This document shows, piece after piece, positions 10,497 to 22,420 of a stretch of DNA of 64,000 nt (positions within the stretch are counted from its first letter, which is position 1; each line of letters starts with the position of its first letter). Below the pieces are notes generated by a model. That model was not told where the DNA came from. It did not search any database and worked only from the letters and a program-made list of their open reading frames with translations. The DNA is from Spongospora subterranea f. sp. subterranea (taxonomy: Eukaryota; Endomyxa: Phytomyxea; Phytomyxea; Plasmodiophorida): NCBI GenBank assembly GCA_049724395.1, contig JAUGWO010000055.1:1-64000 (forward strand), read 5' to 3'. A program made the position numbers and the translations under genes.

Positions 10497-12150
10497 TTGC
10501 TCATTAAAGCGGTCTCGAAAACACCGAATAGGTTTGGGGATCCAGTTCACCACTCGTGGAATAACCTCGTGAGACAATCAGAGGTCGATAGTTCACACAC
10601 TCTTACGACATACATACGAAGAGGCTATCGCCAGCTCAATTGTGGACAGCAGCAATCAATGAAGAGCTTAACAACCTTTCAGATCACAAACCCTGGCAAG
10701 AAATTGACAAAGTTCCAACAACGAGATCGATCCGGTGACGGTGGTTGTTCAAAATCAAGAGAATTAGGCGAAACCAAATATCGTCTGATTCCAAGTGGGT
10801 GCTGCGTTATCTCGATGAGCAAATTACTCTTCGGTACAAAGCCCGTCTCGTGATTCAAGGCTTTCGGCAACGCTATGGAATCGACTATACTACCACATAT
10901 GCACCGGTGATGCGCTGCGATATCCTACGATTAATGCTTGCATTGTGTTCACAAGACAACGAAATTGTGGCCGAGCAACTGGATGTTGTGGGGGCATTTC
11001 TTAACGCCAGCTTATCTGAGGAGATCTATATGAATATTCCCAAAGGAATGAAAACCCAGGCAAAGGCTCTCAAACTGCTTCGCTCTAGATATGGACTTAC
11101 GCAGGCTCCTCACGATTGGCATACTGTTATCGACAAGTATCTTGTTGAGGAACTGGGGTTGATCCGCATCAGATCAACTCCTTGTCTCTATCATAAGCGA
11201 ACAGCTGTTCACCGCTTTGTTGTTATTGGCTTGCATGCGGTTGACATGTCGATCATCGGCCACCCTGAGGTGGTCCACGACGTTGGAGCCTCTCTGTCTC
11301 TCTGCACGCTTCCAGGTGTCAGATCTGGAATCATCTTCAATCGTGTATCGGAGTGGGAGATCATGCGCGATCCCAACCTTGGAAACATTTTCTTGTCGCA
11401 GTCTCTCTATCTTGAGGAGATATTGGAGATTTATGGACTCGGAACCCGTCCCTACGCCAGCTATCTCCAGACCTGAACCCTGTCGAGCGACATGAGCCCC
11501 CAAACAGACATGGACCAGGAGCTGATTCGGCTCATTCATACGCGATCGGATATTACCTATGCAGTTGGAGAAGTTTAGCGGTATGTGCAACATCCTGGTC
11601 GTCAACATTTCGTGGCCCTGAAGCGCATTCTGCGGTACCTGAATGGGAACGGACTGTTATACAGTACCGTTATGATGACAAAGTTGGCGAGAAACATGTG
11701 CTTCTTGGGTGTTCTGATTCTGATTGGGCGGGAGATCTGGACACTCGACGCTCAACTTCTGGGATCTGTGCTCCTTCTGAATGGATGTCCAGTGTCATTA
11801 CGTTCAAAGAAGCAAACTTCCACCGCCTTGTCGTCCTGTGAGGCTGAGACGATCGCATCTTCACTGGCTCTGCTGCGGAAGCCGTCTTGGCTTCGAAAAC
11901 GTCTTAGATGAGGTTGGTTTCGAGCAAACGTCTGCGCCTGTCCTTTTGCAGGACAATCAAGGATCAATTTCGTTCGCTCAAAATGAAATTAATCACTCAA
12001 AGATGAAACATCTTGCTCTTCGGCATCGTTTTATTCGTGAATTGGTTGCTAGCAATCAAATTATGTTGCGTATGTTCCTAACGACAAGAATCTTCCAGAT
12101 ATATTGACGAAACCACTTGGGAAGATGCAGTTCATGGGAGTTACGAGCGA
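10497..12150 (+). pseudogene. Ty1/copia pol: reverse transcriptase and RNase H, decayed
   Basis: The 10745-11476 frame is copia reverse transcriptase: 'YKARLVIQGFRQRYGIDYT', 'YAPVMRCDILRLML', 'EQLDVVGAFLNASL' and 'RSRYGLTQAPHDW'. Upstream, in another frame, is the pre-RT block ('AINEELNNLSDHKPW', near 10650-10700). Downstream frames (11585-11911, 11781-12107) carry RNase H blocks: 'RILRYLNGNG', 'SLRSKKQTSTALSSCEAET', then 'LQDNQGSISFAQN', 'HLALRHRFIREL' and 'ILTKPLGK'. At least three frame changes break the gene. The catalytic YVDD motif has become 'HAVD', so the RT would be inactive. No gag, protease or integrase was recognised just upstream. Confidence 0.92.
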
Positions 12151-12198
12151 AGCTTCAATGCATCTCTCGACCTTGCTTCAGTTCATCTTTAGCTTCGG

Positions 12199-12512
12199 TC
12201 AAAGGGGGGAATTAGGTCCTATTATCTACCACGAAGTACGGAATCCAGGCGATTGATCGATACCTGAGTGTCCTCTCGTGCCTTCTCGGTTAATAAAAAT
12301 AATAAAATCATTCTTGTTTTCGTGCTCCTTTGTTTAGTGTTCTGCACTCTCGTTTTTCCCTTCGCGTGTGTACTTTATTTCTAGGAAGGGAGCACGAAAC
12401 ACAGGAGCACGAAAACAAGAATGATTTATTAGCGGTGAGAGAACCGAGAAGGAACGAGCCCAGTACGAATACCGATCAATCGCCATGGACTCCGTACTCG
12501 TGGTAGATTTCA
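12199..12512. repeat. Polypurine tract followed by a palindromic LTR-like structure
   Basis: A purine run (aaagggggga, about 12200) follows the pol remnant, as expected just before a 3' LTR. The sequence from about 12221 (tctaccacgaagtacgga) to 12350 is then repeated in reverse complement from about 12370 to 12512, ending cgtactcgtggtaga. Both arms share gcgattgatcg, gccttctcggtt-like and cattcttgttttcgtgctcc blocks. It looks like two LTR ends joined tail to tail, with arms of about 140 bp and a short spacer. Confidence 0.75.
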
Positions 12513-12519
12513 ATTATAA

Positions 12520-12952
12520 GAACTGATTGATACGGAGACGATCGCAAAAATCATTGACAACTCGATTCTTAACATGCAAGCATTGGTCAGATATGTAATT
12601 GTAAACGATGCCGAACCGTTTGAACCAATCAAGCAGGGCACTGACGACAACGCGGTGATCTGCGGACGAACAAGGAACTATCAAATCCCCAAACCACTGA
12701 GATCATCTTTGACATCAAGAGCATAAGTATGAGAATGTCGCCAGGCCTTGTTGGGCTTGCAGATATATACGAAATCATAATGAGGATTTCGTTAGGGTTC
12801 GAAGCATGAATGGCAGAACCTAACGGTCTGGGGACCATTTTACGCGAAGACAATGAAGGGCATGAATTGACAAACGCCTCCACAGTTCCATTAGAAATAT
12901 CGCCCAATAGGAGCGACGGTGGATGTGATACCTTGATGACCCGAAAGCCCAC
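12520..12952 (-). pseudogene. Ty3/gypsy-type integrase core fragment
   Basis: On the minus strand, overlapping frames read 'HYDFVYI', 'LDVKDDLSG', 'LLDWFKRFG'-like and 'YISDQCMH'-like blocks in the order of a retrovirus-type integrase catalytic core (the central D and the D of the 'SDQG' block). The frames change several times and a double stop interrupts it. No reverse transcriptase was seen attached. Direct observation is limited to the ordered motifs; the Ty3 assignment is by family resemblance. Confidence 0.6.
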
Positions 12953-13081
12953 TATCAGGTTCTCGAAAGGCTTTTCTAGAATAAACCTTCATTGTTTCCA
13001 TATTGGTGAAAATTATAGGAAATCTGATTGGGTGTCCCACAGAAGTTACTCGAACACATATTTACAGGTTAAGGAACAGAT

Positions 13082-13460
13082 GTGTTCTACCGTCTCTACC
13101 CTTGTCCCTCATGTTCCTTTGCCTTAGTATGCGCAGCCCCTCTGACTGACGGTCCAGTCAAGACAGGTAAGGGGCCAGAGGTGTTTCTACCGTCTTTACT
13201 GTCTCTACCCTTGTGCCTCTTGTTCCTTTGCCCTAGTATACGCAGCCCCTCTGACTGACGGTCCAGTCAAAAAGGGCCAGAGGTGTTTCTACCGTTTCTA
13301 CTGTCTCTACCCTTGTCCCTTTGCCCTAGTATACGCAGCCCCTCTGACTGATGGTCCAGGCAAAGGAGCAGAGGCGCTTCTACCGTCTCTACCAGTTCTC
13401 TACCCTTGTCCCTTTTGTTCCTTTGGCCCCAATATGCGCAGCCCCTCTGACTGACGGCCC
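13082..13460. repeat. Tandem repeat, about 93-109 bp period, four copies
   Basis: The block cagcccctctgactga starts at about 13134, 13243, 13336 and 13439. Each copy has a pyrimidine-rich stretch (ctaccgtctctaccc, cttgtccc, tgttcctttg) and then this block. Copies differ in length by internal indels. The array ends about 150 bp before the SEC61G start codon and occupies what should be its promoter region. Confidence 0.85.
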
Positions 13461-13607
13461 AGCCGAGTCGCTACGAGTGTGACAGTGGGGCGGTCTGCTC
13501 ACAAGGCCGCGCCCGTCTCCAACATACGGCAGAGGCAGACGGAGTTGGGAATACGGAGGACAGTACAGCGTTGGGCAGAACATCAGTTGGTTGCCAGATC
13601 ATACGTC

Positions 13608-13952
13608 ATGGGACGCCGAGCCACCGCCTCATTCTCTGAAGAGCCTATAAACTATCTGCTGAACCCACTCCGAGGTTTTGCTGCCGACTCGTATCGGCTC
13701 ATCGTAAAGTGTACCAAACCCGATGCCAAAGGTACTCGTTTTACTTTTTTGTAATTGATATATGTAAATTGTCGTTGATCTTAACTCTATTCTTACTTCT
13801 CTCTTCTAATTGATCTCTCACCTTCTTCTTCAGAATTCAAGAAAATCGCCATGGCGACATCGATCGGCTTCTTGGTTATGGGATTCACTGGTTTTTTCAT
13901 CAAGCTGATCCACATTCCGATCAACAACATTCTCGTCGGAAGCGGCCCATAA
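13608..13952 (+). CDS. SEC61G: SEC61 gamma, translocon subunit
   Basis: Join 13608-13731 and 13834-13952 gives 80 residues. SEC61 gamma is the single-span tail-anchored subunit of the ER protein-conducting channel. The N-terminal amphipathic part reads '[19 protein letters not shown]' and the membrane span reads '[20 protein letters not shown]', ending '[10 protein letters not shown]'. The 102-nt intron (13732-13833) splits the Glu codon after 'DAK' and has a pyrimidine-rich cttcttcttcag acceptor. I chose the ATG at 13608, which gives about a dozen residues more than the animal protein; earlier in-frame codons lack an ATG. It converges on the USP48-type gene, with 70 bp between the stop codons. 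Confidence 0.96.
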
Positions 13953-14022
13953 CTTATTCCATCAATGAATTGTAAAAATTGCTATTGCCCACTCACTTGC
14001 AGTATAATCACGATAGAAAGGT

Positions 14023-17000
14023 TCATTTTATATTAATTTCCGGCCTCCGTAAAAAGCCGCGAGCACGAATGAGAGCAGGGAATAGAGACCTAGCCCGAAG
14101 CTTTTCTTCGCTTGTTTCTGCCTTTATGGCGAAAAACGGATTTACCATGACAGGAACATAATTACCGGAAGAACGTTCCTCTTGTATTGGCTGTTGCGAA
14201 ACTCGTTCCATTATCGCGCTGACGCTTTTGAACAATCTTGTGCCATAAAACCCTTCGCTGGTATCCTCAAAATCGGTTAGCGGATTCAGAGCTTTACTTC
14301 TAACGCTGATGGTCGAACCGAGCGGAACGTTTAGGTCAGATAATGTCCTCGAATCCCCTTCCAGTTCGCAAGCGTTGCCGTCGACAATGAGATGTAGAAC
14401 TTGTTCTCCGATATTGATACCCAAGCGATCCTGGAGTTCTTCTTTTAATCTTGATAGACGCCAGCTCGTCATCACTTGGAGCCAACTAGCTGCACGACGC
14501 GCCGAAATACTTGCCATGCCGTGCTCAGCTCTTTGAACTAAAACCAATCCCGAATCGCTATCATTTGTGGATGGTTGAAAGCTGGAGTCCCCAGATAAAA
14601 TAACATCGCGTGCCTTTCGAAGATTGTCGACGCATTCTGGGTTAGAGCACGGAGGAGGATCAAGCGAACTTGTAACCGCCATCCATTGGCGCGCAAGTCG
14701 TTGCCTTGACGTGTCGAGATTGGCAAAGGAGATGATGACCGGACCGCCTACGCACGAAAATATGGACTCAATGTAATCCCAATCCTCAGAAGGTAGCGCC
14801 ATTAATGGTTGGGAGAATGATGAAGCGTCCATCGATTTAGCAGGAGCCAGTGCAGGAGTAACTCCAACTTCACATGGGATATTAACGACATGAGCGCCGC
14901 CGTGGGGACACAACAAGTCACCTGGCATTATTGGGCCAGGATAAACCGAGTCAGACTTGATTTTCAACCAGTTATTCATGGACGAAATCCAGCAATATCG
15001 AACCAGATAGAACCTGTCCAGTGTGGGAGGCTGAGATGACGGAAACGGCCGAGCTCGTTTGTATATTTGGCGCAAACGCGTCAATATCTCTGGGGTGCAG
15101 ATGTGCTCCTCCATTCGAGGTCGTTTCGATTCTGGGGGTTTTTCATGGCTGCCGGCAGAAAGCAGTGTAGGTTGAGATAATGCCAATGCACAAGCGGAGC
15201 ATAACTGCGATTGATTCAGGGATATATCGCAGCCGCATAGCGAAACAAGGTACTCCCATGCTGATGTCGAGATGAAGAAGAAATCGCCAATTCGTCGTGG
15301 ATCTACTCTTTGATGGTCAGAGCAGAGCAAGGCGGCGTTGATGATGCGTCCATCAGGGTATGAACCGGAATCTCCTCGTTCACCTCGTAACCAATCAACC
15401 AACCACTGTTGCTCTATGATATTGAATTTATCATCGGGTGCAGGAAGACATCTTTCCCAAAACGTTGCGATTTGTGACCGGCGAAGCGTGATTCTGTTAA
15501 TCAGATCTTGTTGGCGATTAATGGAGGCAAGATGAGTTGCCTTCTGTAGAGCATCCCTCTCTTTTACAAATAATTTCATCTGCATCGGCGGTTCAGGAAA
15601 CCTTTCCAAAAGACGGCCCCGCTTTGCATAGACTAACATGTATGCCGTGTCCGACGATATATACCGCGTGCTGGAACCAGATACAAGATGGCCAGGACTG
15701 ACGTCGCCATCGTTAAAGCGTGTCCATTGGCCACTGAGTTCATCGCGAATTTCGGCGATATAGTGGCCAGAATGCGTCGACTCCCCAGTGTGGAGTATGA
15801 CCGCCGTCAAATCGTAAACGACCAAATCCTGCGCCTCGGCATTCTGGAAAGTTAGAACCAGCGGAATGTCAACGGCAATGTGCAGTTTGACTTTCGTCTG
15901 CGATTTGCGATTGTAAACGAATCTCATCAACTGAATGTGGAGAATCGGAGGAATATGTTCAAGCTCGAGACTGCGATCGGCATTACACTTGTCGTTGCAT
16001 ACCCCACAGTTGTAGCGATTATTTCCTGATATACAGGTGTAAACAATTTTACGAATGATAAAACCGTAACACAGGTGTAGAATGAACAGAGAATAAAACG
16101 CGAAGATATTCTCAAAATTGAAACAAATTGGCTTTAAATCACGTACAAAGAATTGTAATTGATAGCGTCAGAGTTTAAAATCGGTCATACCTGATAACCT
16201 TTCCGAGTGAAGATACAGAGCAAGGCAAGTTTCAATAGCGAAAACCTGTTTAGTGACAGGAAGACACAGCTCCGTAAATGATGACCGACGCACTGAAGCC
16301 TTATGGCACCGCAGACACGTTGTTTTATGAACAAATCGCCCTTCAAATTGCTGAGTGATAAACTGGCGACACGACGGTGTTGCACTGGAAGACAAGCCCG
16401 ATTGCAAAAAAGTCAAAAACAAATGGGTAAATTCTTGGACGTCTTGTTGATGACAAATCCGTAATCCCAACAAGGTTACAAGCCTCGTTGGATCAATAGT
16501 TGACGATGAACTGACTTGGAGGCAGGTAAACAGCACCTTCAGTTCAACCAAAACGGTCTGGTCATAATCTCCAGAATCGACAGTAGCCTCGTGATCGTAG
16601 ACAATTTGACGAAACATCGTGTTCCAGAACAAACACTGGACGAAAACATTGAAAAAGCATGTGGCACCGAGGTTTCGTAGTCCGCGCGGGACGCCGGGTA
16701 CGGCCTCAGTAATCGCTGGAACAACGTCCCCAAGTTCAGAAACCTGTAGCGATATGGAACGCCAAAATGGAGCAGATTTCATTCCACTCTTTGCCCGTTC
16801 AACGCATTTCGGGTGATCCACACAGGAACGGCCTTTGTTGTTGTGATAATTACATCGTGGAACATGTAAATTGAACGCCCGTTTGCAAATCGCTTCACAT
16901 TCACCTTGCCCAGGAATGGCTCCACCGATGAAGTCAGCTAATGATGCTAAATTCGTTGAGGTGGTTTCCAGCGTTAACGGCTCGCCGATGATTGAGGGAG

Positions 17001-17049
17001 AACCAGAGGGTGATGGCGCAGGAACATCGCGCGCCGCAGTAGGAGACAT
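14023..17049 (-). CDS. USP48: Ubiquitin carboxyl-terminal hydrolase of USP48 type
   Basis: Exons 17049-16191 and 16025-14023 (minus strand) join across a 165-nt intron in phase and give 953 residues. It is a cysteine protease that removes ubiquitin. The catalytic Cys lies in 'GLRNLGATCFFN' (residue 131) and the His in 'HSGHYIAEI'. The zinc-binding CxxC pairs 'CLRC' and 'CGVC' sit on either side of the intron. C-terminal to the protease are DUSP-like blocks ('WLVDWLRGERG', 'SVYPGPIMPGDLLCPHGG') and a ubiquitin-like segment near the end ('LHLIVDGNACELEGDSRTL'), the USP48 order. Length is close to the usual 1,000 or so. The start ATG at 17049 is preceded by no conserved coding sequence. The USP48 subtype is inferred from domain order. 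Confidence 0.92.
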
Positions 17050-17880
17050 GGCTGTCGCTCGACGGTGCCCGAGCCACTATGCCGGGGGCGACAACGAACG
17101 GACGCCACGTGCCACGCCTCTCACAGTTGGACGTCAACGACGACCACGAGCTGCGCAGTTCCGATTGCTATTTGACACCGTCCATCGCCTGAACCTGATT
17201 CACTCGACTTCCTGATCGAAAACGATTTTGATCATATTGTTCGACCTGGACATTAACGACAGTGATTAACGTTATCAACGGGTCATGCTGAATCACAGAG
17301 GCGGCGCGTTCACTCGGTCCTGTCGTTTGTTGTTTCATCGTCAGCGTGGCACGGCGTGATGATTCCAACTGGGCGTGGCCTCCCCATTCCTGGTACTTTG
17401 GTCCCGTATTTGCCAGGTCAGGTCAGATTCCCTGAATGTTCGGCTGACCAATGATGATTCCCGATCGTTCAAGGTGGATCGTTCGATGACCGAAAACAAA
17501 GACGCTGCTGGTTCGTGAATTTCGTGGGTTGTCCCTGATGAGGGCCAGCATATGGCGGCCACAGTGGAATCTGTTTGAGGTGATGCGGGCCTGGGAAGGT
17601 CTTGTGTACGAGCATAGACGATGCGAGTACAAATAATTAATCGACCCATTCCCTTCACGTCGCTCTTATCCCTATCGATATCTCCATATCCATCCGATAT
17701 GTATATTGGAAGGCTGACGCCGGGAGCGCGGTGTTGAATCACGCCCAGCACGCGCCGAATTGTTTAGTTTCCATTGATCAATCAACAACAACACTCTGCT
17801 AAATGCTGTATCAACCGCGTGCTCCTAAGTTGGACTATTTCTAGACCCGCCCTTTCTCCTCAGCCACAGGTCTCGCAGAC
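17050..17880. other. No recognisable gene upstream of USP48
   Basis: This stretch holds only short overlapping frames, the longest 136 codons (17341-17751, minus), without motifs I recognise. The first 200 bp should contain the USP48 promoter. The rest may be retroelement flank. Confidence 0.35.
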
Positions 17881-18230
17881 AAGTAAAGACCATGAGAGAT
17901 GAGCCATCAAAGAACGTGTCCCGCGCGGCAACAGGCAAAGCTGCCTACGATATCGGAATGAAGTTGAAGCCTTTATGACGCCAATGTCGGGGCTTGGCTG
18001 TACCATATCGAGACAGCTGCGACGATCTCAGGGTTGGATCAGGCGCCGAGAAAGATCCGATGGCTGAGGCCATGACTTTCAACATGGAGGTGGATACCAT
18101 CCGCGAAATGATGATCGGCATACGTTCCCCGAAAGAGGCCATGGATGCCATCTAAACGGAGTACGCTGGCGTCACGAAAACAGGATCTGGCGTCGTTGCA
18201 GATACAGCTTGCGATGTCTTAATAGAATAA
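17880..18230 (+). pseudogene. Possible copia gag fragment
   Basis: Plus-strand frames read 'RNEVEAFMTPMSGLG' and then, in another frame, 'MTFNMEVDTIREMMIGIRSP'. They have the composition and spacing of a copia gag N-terminal region but no diagnostic zinc knuckle. It lies next to, and opposite in strand to, the decayed copia element at 18277-21930. This is a weak call. Confidence 0.25.
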
Positions 18231-18276
18231 GTCTTTCTTGGGAGCACGAGCTCGATAGCAAGTGGTTGTTGATTGA

Positions 18277-21200
18277 TCATGCTGAATCATGGATACTAAA
18301 CAACCTGACGAGCGCCACCGCTCTCCCGTCGTCACCCTTCCAATATATATCAGGCACCAGCGACGGATGCACACAACCCCTGACGTTTGTCAACGCCTCT
18401 CTCGACGTGCTCGAACCTATTGTGGCAATCCTTAACGCGTTTCCCTTGCGTAATGCCATCGGATCCGGATGTGTTTGTTGCGATCCGTAATCGTGTTCGT
18501 CTGCACGATCTGCTCCGCAGCTGGGTTGTCTTCCAGCACGATCGATGGATTCCTCAATCGGAATCCAATCCTATCCAGCAACAAGCGAATCCATGCAGCT
18601 TCTCGCGCCAACTCGCTGGCAGCGATATATACTCGGATGACGTCGCCACCATTCCCCGCTGCTTAGAACGCCAACATACGATTGCACCCCTAACGAGCAC
18701 AATGAATCCCGTGATTGACTTGGAAATATATCTGGTCGTCCATCGCGAAGTCGGAATCGACCGCCCATCCGCGGTTCGCTCGTCTTCTCGATGTCATCAC
18801 GCAGTGCCTCGGGGATCAAATCCGTTGACCGGGACGTGGCTCCTCTTGAACCTGTTGCCGATATCGGGACAACAACCTTCGAGAGACACCGCATCACATG
18901 CACCATCATCGTGAGGTGTTCGACAGCGGTGTCACATCCGGACGATTGCCGGACTGATGAGTGTACCAGGCACCCTACACCTTCCCTGGACTGTTCGTGC
19001 TCACCACTCTTGCGTCGTCGATGATTCTAACCGGTGCATGGTCTCCTCTGCCTCCCACCGACTCGTCGATCTGTGCCCGGAATCGCTCCACGACCCCATC
19101 TAGCATATATTGGGTCTGATCCAGTCCTGCTGTACTCTCATCCCCAGAATCCATCGGGCTGGCCCATTTTAAAGGCCCTGCCTGACTCCGTCTTCACGCG
19201 CCGCTCGATCTGATTCGGTGTTCGTACCAATCATCACGACGTCGTCCACGAGCACACCATTTGGTGACCAACTCCATTCACCTCTGTGCTTGTTGTGAGC
19301 AGACAGGGATCCCCAATGCACAATCCTAAACCCCATCTCGTCAACTACCTAACCACCACAGCCTTGGCGCCTCCACCAGTCCGTACAAAGCCGTTTTCAA
19401 CCGCCACACCCTTTTGGAGCGATCACCACGTGCGAGGTTTTTTCGCGGTTGCTCGCGGTACATCGCCACCGGTAGGACCCCATTCAAACAAATGCGGTTT
19501 TCACGTCCGGTTTGGTGAGCGATGGCGCCACACATTGCCGCCAGTGATATCATGATTCGCAACGTCGCGTACCGTAGCGTCGGAGCATATTGCTCCTTGA
19601 ATCAATCGCAGACACCCTTCACCTCGAAACGAGCCTTGAACCTAGCGATCTCCCCTATTTCATCTCGCTTCATGGTGTTCACCATCACCGACGGCATCAC
19701 CCGCGTTGGCCGGTCCACGACGTCGAATTCGTCCTCGTCCACTAACGCTTTGAACTCCTCCTCTTAGGCTGCCAAGAACTCTTTCTTGTTCATCGACTCG
19801 CGCTCGTTCCGCGGGTTCGTCGCCATTCGATCTAATGACACGAACGGCATCAGGGCGTCATCAGTCTTCTTAATCCAATCATTTGGAAGATCATCGTCGT
19901 TCGTAGGATCAAAGGACACACCTTGGTCGTCGTCATGGCTCATGTCTGGCTCTACTGCGGAATCCTCCCGCTCCATGACCACCGCCGCCCTTTTGCGACG
20001 CGCCTCACCATCAAAGTCCAGGTCCGCCAACCGTATCGGTTGTCCCGATCGCGATCTGATCGCCGTCGTGATTGTTCAGCAGATGAACCCTTCCGTATGC
20101 CGCCCTGACCAATCCTTTCGTGTCGTGCATCTACTTGTACTTGACCGACCTGTCCGCCCTGGACATGGTCCCTGTCAACGCGATCTTCACCGCGGGCGCC
20201 AATCTCGTCGCGATCTTGGTGTTCACAGCTTTCCAGATCCATCAGCACATCGAGCCGAAAGATCATTGAATCACGCGACGTGGTATTCGTCGAGAAGGAA
20301 TTTTCCTTCAAACGCGAGCGGCTTCCTGCATACGCTTCTCTGAAGCTTCCCCATCGCCGCTCGCGTTTGAAGGAAAATTTCTTCTCGACGAATACCAAGT
20401 CGCGTGATTCAATGATCTTTCGGCTCGACCACAGCAACACCCGGTAGGCCATTCTATTCTGACACACGCCCAATGCACTGTCTTTTCAGCCTTCGGATCC
20501 AGTTTTGCCGAATGTTTCCGCCGAACCTGTTACCCAAGCCGAAGCTCTGGTCAGGTCGGGGTTCTCACCAGTCAACTCCTCGATTGGGGATGTCCTGCCG
20601 TATCCTGTCTCGCCAGTGGGACACGGTTGTGGATCCACGTTTGGTATTGGGCATTCTCCGTCCAATACTGCCCCGATCGCGCCTACGCCGCCCTGACCAT
20701 TCGGGCAATCTTCTTTCCAACCGTTCCCGCAAGACCATTCCGAAAAGGTCGGTCTGTGTCTTCGATGCCCTGTTGTCGAAGTTCCTAGGGTGTCAATGCG
20801 GTCCCGCTTCAAATCGTTTTGAGAGAACACCCATCATTACATCCGCCTGCTGATCTTTCGTTGTCAGGTTCACCGTTGCCAGCGTTCCCGTTGCACGGTC
20901 TGCGTAGACTGCCATGTACCGTTTCCCATGAACGCGACCGAGTATCAAAGGTTTGCAACAGATCAGCGCCAACGATCTGTAGTGGGCTGAGGACCATCCT
21001 TGTCGTCTGCATCGGAATCAGCGCATTGTTGAGGTTTGCATCAATACACACCTTGCATCTGGGCACTTCGGTCTTGGCCTGTTCAGGTGGGTCCACTGTC
21101 AGCCCGAGCACCGCCCCATGTGCAATTGTCTTCTTGATAGTTATGTGGAAAGGTCGCCTAACCTTGCGTGTGCTGTCGCCATGGAGATGACCTTGCCGCT

Positions 21201-21930
21201 GGCCCCGGCCTGTCTTTGTACGTCGGATTTGAATGTTCAGGTTCGGGGGGCGGCCGGAGCCAACCCCTTCCTGTAGATCCAGGTACAGCGGTGTCGGTCA
21301 CCAACACCTTGTCGTTCTTGTCGCGGATCTGAGACGACCGCGCCGTCGTCACGTGCCCCGCGCCTGTCCCCCAGCCTGGACAGTGCCGTTCCAATGGCGA
21401 AGAGGTTCGCGACTGCATCGGGCGCATATCCGGCCTCAATCTTGATGTGCCCTCCAGACGCCGCCGTCCGCAGCACGATCTCTCCTCGACCGTGGATGCG
21501 TCAACGATCCCTTCACCAATGTGAAGTGTGTCTGGCTGGTCGAGATGTGATGGCCCCATATCCATAACCCAATCGCGATCGCCATGTCGAAGGTTCTCCC
21601 CGCTCGATAAAGACCACATTGAGCATTGCGACGTCGGCGCCTCCGTCTCGTTGACCACCACCACCACCACGACCCACCCGATTTCCTGTCCTCCTGACAG
21701 TTCGCCGCGCGATGGCCGGCCTTGTCGCATCTAAACACCTTCCTCTAAACTTGGTCCATCCTCCCGTGGTGGTCATTACCCTCTTGGGTGACACCCTCTC
21801 CTCTTCGTCTTCCATTTGTGTCCGTTGACGAATACGGGCCACCACCTTCCTCTTGACCTCTGAGGGTGTGAACTCTGCGCTCTCCAGATTCAGCAGTTGA
21901 CGTCCAATTGCCGATCAGATAATCTGCCAT
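18277..21930 (-). pseudogene. Ty1/copia retrotransposon, gag to RNase H order kept, decayed
   Basis: Read on the minus strand the pieces come in copia order. There is a gag tail and zinc knuckle ('FRCDKAGHRAANC', near 21730, first Cys shifted out of frame) and a protease-like 'WVMDMG' (near 21580). Integrase follows: 'CKVCIDANL' near 21050, 'GKRYMAVYADRATGTLATV' near 20920, 'KLDPKAEKTVHW' near 20500. Next are the linker and reverse transcriptase (19764-20030; 'VWRLKTALYGLVEAPRLWW' near 19370) and RNase H ('CWRSKQRGMVATSSEYIAAS' near 18650, 'LEDNPAAEQIV' near 18540). Frame changes occur in every domain. Flanking LTRs were not recognised. The order is observed; the family comes from the PR-IN-RT-RH order. 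Confidence 0.88.
20251..20427. repeat. Hairpin of two 71-bp arms inside the copia integrase
   Basis: Bases 20251-20321 and 20357-20427 are reverse complements with two mismatches by eye and a 35-nt loop. The right arm fits the integrase frame ('RAERSLNHAT'-type end and the following 'SRDLVFVEKKF' block). The left arm therefore looks like an inverted copy of part of the integrase inserted next to it. Confidence 0.92.
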
Positions 21931-22420
21931 GGCTCTTCATATCTTCCAGCTCATCCGGGAGACCCATCGTGATTTTGAATGACAGGTCGTGGGCGCTCAG
22001 TTAATAGTTTGCATCCACATGCGCGATATCTGCCGCCGTCTTCGCATTTCAGCAAGTACTCCTGGCTAACCAGTCCAAACAATTCTGCCATTTAGAACGC
22101 CATGCGGCACGGTCGATCACGCTGAACAGCAACTCACCGACAGGGAACGAGAGCGGACTGACAAGGAACTGATTGAGTCACATTCGTCCACGGCAACGAC
22201 GTGATATTCCGTTGAAAACCAACGGCGCATCCCAACGACAACAGATGGGTCGGTATAACCTAGAACCTTCTTATCCACCATCGTTTGAGCCGCGGGGGGA
22301 TCAAGGTCCCCTCCCCTAGCTGCAGTTCAGATGGCGCCATCAAGGGGTTGCAGATTGTGGTCAGAAAAGCGACGCCGGTTCAAATCAGGAATGGACAGCG
22401 CGACCGAAATGATGATTATG

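Noticed and set aside
14309-17215. Several plus-strand frames inside USP48
   Set aside because: They are antisense shadows of the deubiquitinase, whose catalytic motifs and splice phases are unambiguous on the minus strand.
19764-20030. Acidic 88-codon frame as a separate gene
   Set aside because: It falls exactly in the copia linker before reverse transcriptase on the same strand and fits that region's composition.
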